Shown here piece by piece: positions 1 through 5,139 of a DNA stretch of 5,139 nucleotides (the first letter of the stretch is position 1; each line of letters starts with the position of its first letter). Below the pieces are notes generated by a model that saw nothing but the letters and a program-made list of their open reading frames with translations, did no database searches and was not told the origin of the DNA. The position numbers were made by a program, and so were the translations under genes. Origin of the DNA: Fredericiella sp038205395 (GTDB taxonomy: Bacteria; Chloroflexota; Anaerolineae; Caldilineales; Caldilineaceae); the NCBI GenBank assembly GCA_038205395.1, contig JBBRBX010000206.1, forward strand, positions 1 through 5,139, in the 5' to 3' direction.

Positions 1-3000
1 GGGCTGGGGCGCGCAATTACCGGCCGCCGGCGCGGCGCCGCACTGGGCGTGGCGCTGCTGGTGCTGCAATGGGTCAGCACAATGGCGCTGCCCTCCACGG
101 CCGGCTACGGCTGGCTGCAGCGGGTGCAGCTGCGGCCCGAAGGAGCGTTTGCGACGCTGGGCTTCTGGGCGACCAGCAGCCACCTTCTGGAAGACAAGTT
201 TATCCTGATCTTTCTGCTGCTGCCGGTGACGCAACTGCTGCTGCTGCAATATTGGCAGTGGGGAGGCCGGCGGCGGCGGCTGTTGTTGGCAGCGGCGCTG
301 GTTGGGCTTAGTTTTGTGCACCAGTTGGGAGCTGCCTTCTTTGGCCTGACCTTTGCTGCGCTGGGGGCTGTTCGCCTGCTGCGCCGGCCTCAGCGGGTGA
401 CGATAGTGCGGGTGACGGCCGTAGGAGCGCTGCTGCTGCTGGCCATGATTGCCCCTTTTTTGCAGCGTGAAGCCGTACTTGATGCTTCCAGTCCGGCTTT
501 GGTGGCGCCGGGCGCAGCGGCTGACTTTGCGATCAGCGGCCCCGCCGAAGTGGGGCTGTGGGTCTGGCCGGCACATCCGGCTTTCTATGCCGTCGATCTG
601 TTTGTGCTGTGGCGGCAGCCGCTTGTGCTGTCAGCGCTGCTGCTGGCGCCCGTGCTTGCGGCCTGGCGCCGTCTGCGCTCGATCGGCGACCAGTGGCTGG
701 TCGCCATGCTGCTGTTTGGCCTGCTGGTGACCTATAATCCACTGGTTGCCCCGCTCCTGGCGAAAGTCATCACCTATCGCATGTTGTTTCGCACTACCTG
801 GCTGATGGAACTGCCGGCAATCCTGCTGCTGGCGCACATGCTGCTGTTAGGCCTGGGGTGGCTGCGTCTGCACAGCGGCTTCTATGCCGCGCGCCGCCGG
901 CTGCTGGCCCCCCTGCTGCTGCTCGCCCCCTTTCTGGTGGGCATCCCGCTGTTGCTGCCGCAAATCGCGGCCGGGCTGACCTTGCGGCAGGATGTGCGCG
1001 CGGCCGCCCTGACGCCGGGAGAAGCGGACGTGCTCGCCTTTCTGCGCCAGCAGGGTGAGCCGGACAGTCTCGTCTGGGCAAAACCCACCCTGATTGACGA
1101 GATTCCACCCGCAACCGGCACTGCTTACGGCCCTTATTTTCGCTATCGCGCCCTGGACCCCGCTTTTTATGCCATTATCCGTGACTTTTATGCTGCCGGC
1201 ACGATAGATCCGCGCCGTTTGGAACTGCTGGCTGCGCATATGCCGGATTATCTGATCGTTGACGCCGGCAGCGCTGCCCAACTGCAGCTGGAAGAACTGC
1301 CCGACGCCTTTCAGCAGGTCTATGGCAACAGCAGCCAGGTGCTGTATGCGCCGCAGCCACAATGGCAAACCAGCGCCCTCTTGCCGGCGCTGGTGCAGGC
1401 GTACCAAGAGCAGCAGGCGGGCCGCCTGGCGCAGGCGGAAGCGACGGTGCGCGCAGCGCTCGCCTCCGCACCCCACAATCTGACGGCGCAGGCGCTGCTG
1501 GCGCAGACGCTTATGGCTGCCGGACGCCCGCAGGAAGCGCTGGCTGCCGCCACGCGTGCAGCCGAGACACAACCACAGCGTGAATGGGGGCGGCAGTTGA
1601 TTGCCCAGATGCAGCGCGGGCGCGGGGAATGGGCTGCTGCGCACCATGACTCGGCGGCGGTGCTGGCCGCTTATCGGGCGGCGCTGGCCGCCGACCGCAG
1701 CGATGTGGCGAGCGCCGGGCAGTTGGCGCAGCAATTGAGCCTGCGCGCCGATCATGCGGCTGCCGACCAAGCAGCCATTCTGACGGCTTTGCAGCAGGCC
1801 GCCGCCTATGACCCGCAGCGCGCCACGACCGAGCGCAGCCAGGCCTACTGGGATCTCGCTGCCGCATATGAGGCAATGGGTGACCTGGCGCAAGCGGAAG
1901 CCACCTATCAAGCCGGACTGGCCTTTGCCCGTCCGTGGGCTGCCGACGATGCGGCGGCGGCCGTTGTGCAATTGGGGCGCTTTTATGTGCGCAGCGGGCA
2001 ATTAGCGCAGGCACAGCGGCTTTATACCGATGCGTTGCAGCGTTACCCGACGGCGCCGGCGCTGTATGCCGCTTTCGCCGATCTTGCCGCCGTACGCGCC
2101 AACGGCGACACTGCGGCCGCGGCTGCCGTTTATATGCAGGCGGCGGCAGCCAACCCCAGCGCCGCCTGGCCCTTTGTGGCGCCGGCGCGGCTGGCGTTGC
2201 AACAGTCCGACGCAATCCTTCAAGATAGCGCCCCACTGGCAGCGGCAGAGAATTGGCTGCGCCAGGCTCTGGCGCGCGATCCTGCCGACGAAGATGCCTA
2301 CAGGCTGCTGGCGACGGTGGCGCAGATGACAGGCGGCGATGCCGCGGCGACGGCAGTCTGGCAAGCGGCAGCCACAGCGAATCCGCATGCAGTCTGGCCG
2401 TTGGCTGCTCTGGCGGCAGCGGCACACAGCCAAGGCGACTACGCTGCAGCCGTGGCGGCGCTTGCGCAAGCGGTGGATCTTGCCCCACTCGATCCGCAGT
2501 TGCAGCAAGCTTTGGCGCAGGCGCGGCGGGCGCTGGCGTGGCAGGAGAGCGCCCATTCTTATGGGGGGCGTCTGCAAGGTAGCCCAACGCCCCCAGCCTT
2601 TACGTTGGTTGATCAGCCGGCAGACGCCGGCTGGACGCTTGCCGGTTATTCTGCCGACACCGACAGTTTATTAGCCGGCGTCCAGGCCCCCATCTGGCTG
2701 TTCTGGCAGGCTCCTGATCTGGATGCAATCCCGGGCGCGACCGCGCAGGGCTGGCAGCGCGTGGAGGGCGCGCTGTGGGTGCAGGCGGTGGACAGTGTGG
2801 CCAATCTGGTTTACGACGGCAGCTTCGAGCGCGGCGCCGCTTATCATAAGGTGCTTGGCTTCCCCAATGACTTCTATGGCGCCGAAGCGAGCACCCGCCA
2901 ACTGCGCCCGGTGCAGCGGGAGGGGACGACCACGCATGTCGCTGTGCTGGACAATAGCCCTGCCCACCCAAATACCAGCTATGTCTCTCCGCTGACTGCC

Positions 3001-3291
3001 GTTGCCGCGGACAAACTTTATCTGCAATCCGGCTGGGTGCGCAGCGGGGACGGCAGCGCCTGGCTGGGGCGGCGCTGGCTGAAGGAGGAGGATGCGGCGG
3101 TCGAGGAGTATCTGTTTGCCGGCGAAGAAAGCGGCGTCTGGCGGCACACTGTGCAGTTGGCGGCGCCCCCGCCCGGCGCGACGGGAATGGAGGTCACGCT
3201 GCTCAACCTGCGCACGGCGGGCGCTGCCTACTTCGACGATCTCCTCTTGCTGCCGATTGACCGCCCGCAAGCCGGCGCAGCTCACAACTGA
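1..3291 (+). CDS. Large membrane protein, GT-C-like, with TPR array and C-terminal carbohydrate-binding-like domain (5' partial)
   Basis: The frame is open from base 1, so the start lies outside the window. GTG at 49 is only the first start-type codon inside; residue numbers here count from it. Membrane part, about residues 1-310: hydrophobic segments near 51-69, 78-110, 121-137, 190-206, 216-238, 251-271 and 284-310, with a YRMLFRTTWLMELP stretch at 243-256. This resembles GT-C type polyprenol-sugar-dependent glycosyltransferases, but the N-terminal loop that would carry the catalytic acid is not in view. Residues 311-435 look like an extracytoplasmic domain, containing TPGEADVLAFLR (322-333), ATGTAYGPYF (355-364) and a closing VYGNSSQVLYAP (424-435). 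Residues 446-835 are Ala-rich TPR-like helix pairs. Residues 850-915 hold a GYSAD...LFW module. Residues 918-1070 run from NLVYDGSFERG to AYFDDLLLLPI, typical of galactose-binding or CBM4/9-like beta-sandwiches. Inferred role: surface glycan or glycoprotein assembly. The coding call is secure; the enzymatic role is not. Confidence 0.9.
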   Translation, partial: GLGRAITGRRRGAALGVALLVLQWVSTMALPSTAGYGWLQRVQLRPEGAFATLGFWATSSHLLEDKFILIFLLLPVTQLLLLQYWQWGGRRRRLLLAAALVGLSFVHQLGAAFFGLTFAALGAVRLLRRPQRVTIVRVTAVGALLLLAMIAPFLQREAVLDASSPALVAPGAAADFAISGPAEVGLWVWPAHPAFYAVDLFVLWRQPLVLSALLLAPVLAAWRRLRSIGDQWLVAMLLFGLLVTYNPLVAPLLAKVITYRMLFRTTWLMELPAILLLAHMLLLGLGWLRLHSGFYAARRRLLAPLLLLAPFLVGIPLLLPQIAAGLTLRQDVRAAALTPGEADVLAFLRQQGEPDSLVWAKPTLIDEIPPATGTAYGPYFRYRALDPAFYAIIRDFYAAGTIDPRRLELLAAHMPDYLIVDAGSAAQLQLEELPDAFQQVYGNSSQVLYAPQPQWQTSALLPALVQAYQEQQAGRLAQAEATVRAALASAPHNLTAQALLAQTLMAAGRPQEALAAATRAAETQPQREWGRQLIAQMQRGRGEWAAAHHDSAAVLAAYRAALAADRSDVASAGQLAQQLSLRADHAAADQAAILTALQQAAAYDPQRATTERSQAYWDLAAAYEAMGDLAQAEATYQAGLAFARPWAADDAAAAVVQLGRFYVRSGQLAQAQRLYTDALQRYPTAPALYAAFADLAAVRANGDTAAAAAVYMQAAAANPSAAWPFVAPARLALQQSDAILQDSAPLAAAENWLRQALARDPADEDAYRLLATVAQMTGGDAAATAVWQAAATANPHAVWPLAALAAAAHSQGDYAAAVAALAQAVDLAPLDPQLQQALAQARRALAWQESAHSYGGRLQGSPTPPAFTLVDQPADAGWTLAGYSADTDSLLAGVQAPIWLFWQAPDLDAIPGATAQGWQRVEGALWVQAVDSVANLVYDGSFERGAAYHKVLGFPNDFYGAEASTRQLRPVQREGTTTHVAVLDNSPAHPNTSYVSPLTAVAADKLYLQSGWVRSGDGSAWLGRRWLKEEDAAVEEYLFAGEESGVWRHTVQLAAPPPGATGMEVTLLNLRTAGAAYFDDLLLLPIDRPQAGAAHN
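1384..2553 (+). repeat. TPR-like helical repeat array within the large membrane protein
   Basis: This marks the protein segment at about residues 446-835 of the large gene. Units follow the TPR pattern of a small residue after the first helix, G-D/R/Q-x-x-x-A in the turn, then A-L-x-x-x-P. Clear examples are AGRLAQAEATVRAALASAP (457-475), AGRPQEALAAATRAAETQP (491-509), MGDLAQAEATYQAGLAFARP (610-629), SGQLAQAQRLYTDALQRYP (649-667) and QGDYAAAVAALAQAVDLAP (795-813). Degenerate units fill the gaps (about 533-590, 670-745, 747-780). Such arrays usually act as protein-protein scaffolds. Here the array lies between a membrane domain and a putative sugar-binding domain, so it probably sits on the outer face of the membrane. 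Boundaries are by eye. Confidence 0.75.
2800..3258 (+). other. C-terminal carbohydrate-binding-like (galactose-binding fold) domain
   Basis: This domain covers residues about 918-1070 of the large protein. It opens with NLVYDGSFERG, the usual N-L-x-x-D/N-G-S/D-F-E entry of CBM4/9-like and related jelly-roll modules. It carries SGWVRSGDGSAWLGRRW (994-1010) in the middle, where such domains have the 'Y-x-L-S-G-W-V/I-K' strand. It closes with the TAGAAYFDDLLLLPI strand (1056-1070), the usual G-x-A-Y-F-D-D-V/L end. This is a family resemblance read by eye. Sugar binding is inferred; I cannot identify specific ligand residues. Confidence 0.6.
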
Positions 3292-3383
3292 TCGCCACCC
3301 TCAGCCTGCCGGCGGATCGCCAAGCGGCATGTTCTGTTGTACGATGGCGAGTTGAAGCGGCTGGCCGAGGAAAGTATGGATTG
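3292..3383 (+). other. Spacer between the large membrane protein gene and the flippase gene, with residual open frame
   Basis: These 92 bases separate the two genes. No terminator-like hairpin with a T-run and no convincing promoter is visible, so co-transcription is likely. The frame of the upstream gene stays open for 30 codons beyond its TGA (3289-3291) to a second TGA at 3382-3384. Its last part, from about 3328, reads HVLLYDGELKRLAEESMD, which looks like the end of a real helical protein. It could be a decayed C-terminus of the upstream gene or of a lost gene, or chance in GC-rich DNA. No ATG or GTG in this frame opens it after the first stop; only TTG codons (3337, 3352) could. Confidence 0.45.
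3367..3374 (+). promoter_or_regulatory. Putative ribosome binding site for the flippase gene
   Basis: The purine stretch GAGGAAAG lies upstream of the flippase start. Its GAGG core is 13 bases from ATG 3384 and 10 bases from TTG 3381, so spacing alone slightly favours the TTG. The TGA of the residual upstream frame overlaps ATG 3384 by one base (TGATG), which is a typical coupled arrangement, so ATG was preferred. The two starts differ by one residue. Confidence 0.5.
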
Positions 3384-4946
3384 ATGACGGGCGCAAACGA
3401 ACAGACCAACACAATAGACGCTGCGGACGAGCTGTCACTGGGCGCTAAGCTGACCAGCGGGCGCACACTGGCGCGCAATACGGTTTGGAATCTGGTCGGC
3501 CAGAGTGCAGCACTGCTGGTGGCCGTCTTTACCATGCCGGTGCTGGTGCAGCGTCTTGGCCCCGAACGCTTTGGTGTGCTGCTGCTGATTTGGATGCTGG
3601 TCGGCTATGCCGGGCTGTTTGATTTTGGGGTCGGCAGGGCGCTGACCAAGATGGCTGCCGACAAGATCGGCGCCAATCGCATAGATGAAATTCCGGTGCT
3701 TTTCTGGATGAGCATCCTGCTGATGACGCTGCTGGGGATGGGGGCCGCCTTGCTCTCGGCGCTGCTGACGCCGTGGATCGTCACCGTGCTCAACGTGCCG
3801 CCTGCTTTGGTGGCCGAAACACGCCAGACTTTTTATCTGGTGGCGCTGACCATGCCGATCGTCATCTCTACTGCCGGCCTGGCTGGGCTGCTTGAAGCGT
3901 GGCAACGCTTTGATTTGATTGCCGCCGTCAATATTCCATTGGGCATTTTTCAATATGCCGGCCCGCTGTTGGTGCTGCCGTTTACCACCAATCTGGTGGC
4001 GGTGATGGCGGTCATCCTGGGGGCGCGCGTCGTCACCTGGCTGGTGCGGCTGTGGATGTGTCTGCGTGTCCAGCCGGCGCTGCGCAGCCATTTCGCCTGG
4101 CGCCCCGCCCTCTTTGGCCCGCTGCTGCGCTTTGGCGGCTGGCTCACCCTTTCGGCAATTGTCAGCCCGCTCATGGTGACCTTTGACCGCTTTGTGGTCG
4201 GCGCATTGACCTCAATCAGCGCCGTCACCTTTTACGCCACACCTTATGAGGTGCTCAGCCGTCTGCTCCACATCCCGGCGGCGCTGTCCGGCGTGCTTTT
4301 CCCAGCCTTTGCCGTGACCTACGCCCAAACGCCGGAGCGGGCGGCTTCGCTTTTTGACCGGACGGCGCGCTATGTTTTTGTCGCTATGTTTCCGCTTGTG
4401 CTGTTCACCACAGCCTTTGCGCCCGAATGGCTGCATCTGTGGTTGGGCGCAGATTTTGCCGCAAATAGTACGGCAGTGGTGCAGTTGATGGCGATCGGCA
4501 TTCTTTTTAACAGTGTCGGGCGTATTGGCTTTACCTTTGTCACCGGGGTGGGGCAAGCGCGCTGGACCGGCATTCTTCACCTGATCGAACTGCCGCTGTT
4601 TCTAGGGTTGTTATATGTTCTCACCACGCGCTTTGGTATTGTCGGCGCCGCCATCGCCGGCACAATTCGTTTCACGCTGGACACAGTAGCTATGTTGTTT
4701 ATGGTGCACGCACTTCTTCCTACGGTGGGGACGGAGATGCGCCGCCAATTGCTGCTGTTAGGTAGTGCAGCGTTAATCTTGTTGGTTTTTATGTTGCCGC
4801 TTTCGCTGCTGATGCGCCTGGGTATTTTCCTAACAGTCAACCTGGCATTTATTCTGCTGGCCTGGTTCTGGGTGCTGTCTCGCTCCGACCGCAGCTTGGT
4901 GCACAGCCTGCTGGGGCGTGCCAAACTGTTTGCTGAACCGGGTTGA
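3384..4946 (+). CDS. Oligosaccharide flippase family protein (Wzx/RfbX-like, MOP superfamily)
   Basis: A complete 520-residue integral membrane protein of usual length for Wzx-type flippases, which move undecaprenyl-linked sugar units from the cytoplasmic to the outer face of the membrane. After a polar 20-residue leader comes the family's entry motif RNTVWNLVGQ (31-40), then LGPERFGVLLL (58-68) and FDFGVGRALTKM (79-90). Mid-protein signatures are EAWQRFDLIAAVNI (171-184) and FDRFVVGALTSISAVTFYA (267-285), corresponding to the D-R/K-x-x-I/V-G and Y positions of the polysaccharide synthesis/export family. PEWLHLWLGADF (347-358) precedes a conserved-looking helix ending VTGVGQAR (386-393). About 12-14 hydrophobic segments are visible. 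The start is ATG 3384, with TTG 3381 as an alternative. It lies 92 bases after a large putative glycosyltransferase, consistent with a surface-glycan operon. The transported glycan cannot be deduced. MurJ or MATE identity is less likely given these motifs. Confidence 0.93.
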   Translation: MTGANEQTNTIDAADELSLGAKLTSGRTLARNTVWNLVGQSAALLVAVFTMPVLVQRLGPERFGVLLLIWMLVGYAGLFDFGVGRALTKMAADKIGANRIDEIPVLFWMSILLMTLLGMGAALLSALLTPWIVTVLNVPPALVAETRQTFYLVALTMPIVISTAGLAGLLEAWQRFDLIAAVNIPLGIFQYAGPLLVLPFTTNLVAVMAVILGARVVTWLVRLWMCLRVQPALRSHFAWRPALFGPLLRFGGWLTLSAIVSPLMVTFDRFVVGALTSISAVTFYATPYEVLSRLLHIPAALSGVLFPAFAVTYAQTPERAASLFDRTARYVFVAMFPLVLFTTAFAPEWLHLWLGADFAANSTAVVQLMAIGILFNSVGRIGFTFVTGVGQARWTGILHLIELPLFLGLLYVLTTRFGIVGAAIAGTIRFTLDTVAMLFMVHALLPTVGTEMRRQLLLLGSAALILLVFMLPLSLLMRLGIFLTVNLAFILLAWFWVLSRSDRSLVHSLLGRAKLFAEPG

Positions 4947-4990
4947 GACAGCCGCTGCAATCATTCCTGCCGGGAGAATTGTTTCTACAT

Positions 4991-4996
4991 TTGGAG
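4991..4996 (+). promoter_or_regulatory. Putative ribosome binding site for the 31-codon ORF
   Basis: TTGGAG contains a GGAG core 10 bases ahead of ATG 5007. It is the best Shine-Dalgarno-like match between the flippase stop and the window end, and is the main reason for taking the short ORF seriously. Confidence 0.4.
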
Positions 4997-5006
4997 TTAT
5001 ATTCCG

Positions 5007-5102
5007 ATGAGCTTTTACCTAAATCTGCGGCGTGCGGCGAAGCGGGTGCTGACCCAGCCGGGAATGAACACAACCGTACGCATGTTCATCTCAATTGCAT
5101 AA
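5007..5102 (+). CDS. Small hypothetical ORF (31 codons), possibly a broken gene start
   Basis: The ORF runs from ATG 5007 to TAA 5100-5102 and encodes 31 residues with a basic amphipathic-looking start (LNLRRAAKRVL) followed by TQPGMNTTVRMFISIA. A GGAG sits 10 bases upstream. It begins 60 bases after the flippase stop in the same orientation. I do not recognise the product. It could be a genuine small protein, a leader peptide for a following gene, or the N-terminus of a longer protein interrupted by a nonsense or frameshift change. The same frame stays open after the TAA to the window end, and an A5 run follows the stop codon's T (5101-5105). Evidence for translation is limited to the start context. 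Confidence 0.3.
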   Translation: MSFYLNLRRAAKRVLTQPGMNTTVRMFISIA

Positions 5103-5112
5103 AAAGCCAAGC

Positions 5113-5139
5113 ATGAGCGCACACCCAGCATCTTTGCCC
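5113..5139 (+). CDS. Possible start of a further gene, truncated by the window end
   Basis: ATG 5113 opens a frame reading MSAHPASLP that continues past the window edge. The frame is also open upstream to a TGA at 5065-5067, with TTG 5095 as an alternative start. A short polar Pro-containing leader like this often precedes the first beta strand of family 2 glycosyltransferases, which would fit the locus, but only nine codons are visible. No clear ribosome binding site precedes it. This is a weak call. Confidence 0.25.

Noticed and set aside
49..51. GTG 49 as the start of the large gene
   Set aside because: The frame is open for 16 codons to the window edge, no Shine-Dalgarno-like stretch precedes it, and the first hydrophobic segment appears to begin upstream. 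It is more likely an internal Val.
235..246. Run of four CTG codons, with a similar run at 430-441, considered as trinucleotide repeats
   Set aside because: They encode leucines in transmembrane helices and are too short to count as microsatellites.
847..2001. Antisense ORF of 384 codons on the minus strand
   Set aside because: It lies wholly inside the large + strand gene. Its Arg/Gln/Gly-rich translation shows no recognisable domain and is what GC-rich, Ala/Leu-rich coding DNA gives on the opposite strand.
1511..2587. Antisense ORF of 358 codons on the minus strand
   Set aside because: It is opposite the Ala-rich TPR array, where GCN/CAG-rich codons make stops rare on the other strand. 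Its Pro/Arg/Ala-rich translation shows no motif.
3304..3330. GC-rich inverted bases (GGCG GAT CGCC) after gene 1 as a terminator
   Set aside because: The stem is only four pairs and no T-run follows, so it does not resemble an intrinsic terminator.
3435..4091. Antisense ORF of 218 codons opposite the flippase
   Set aside because: His/Gln-rich low-complexity translation with no fold signature. The + strand frame here has clear Wzx motifs.
4979..5003. TTGTTT ... TATATT as a promoter for the downstream ORF
   Set aside because: The spacing between the boxes is only 13 bases and the -35 match is poor. Local AT-richness alone does not support a promoter.

Overview
The window is GC-rich (third codon positions strongly G/C) and reads almost entirely on the + strand. 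It looks like part of a cell-surface polysaccharide or glycoprotein locus from a bacterium. The large protein joins a multi-pass membrane region, a very Ala-rich TPR array and a C-terminal beta-sandwich of the 'NLxxDGSFE...AYFDD' type. That combination is familiar from filamentous Chloroflexota (Anaerolineae/Caldilineae-like genomes). This placement is an inference from architecture and composition, not from a search.

Layout: (1) Positions 1-3291 hold the 3' part of a very large open frame that runs in from the left edge. It encodes a membrane protein with GT-C-like topology, then an extracytoplasmic domain, about nine TPR-like helical pairs, and a carbohydrate-binding-like module. (2) Positions 3292-3383 form a 92-base spacer. 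It stays open in the frame of gene 1 for 30 codons after that gene's stop and ends in a TGA that overlaps the next ATG by one base. (3) Positions 3384-4946 encode a complete 520-residue Wzx/RfbX-type oligosaccharide flippase (MOP superfamily). (4) Positions 4947-5139 are a less GC-rich tail. It holds a 31-codon ORF with a plausible ribosome binding site (5007-5102) and a possible start of a further gene at 5113 that leaves the window.

How they may work together: a flippase beside a large glycosyltransferase-like membrane protein with sugar-binding and TPR parts fits assembly, export or attachment of a surface glycan. The flippase would move a lipid-linked oligosaccharide across the membrane, and the large protein could act on glycan or protein on the outer face. 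The flippase assignment is strong. The function of the large protein is only inferred from its architecture. No RNA genes, mobile elements, CRISPR arrays or convincing promoters or terminators were seen.
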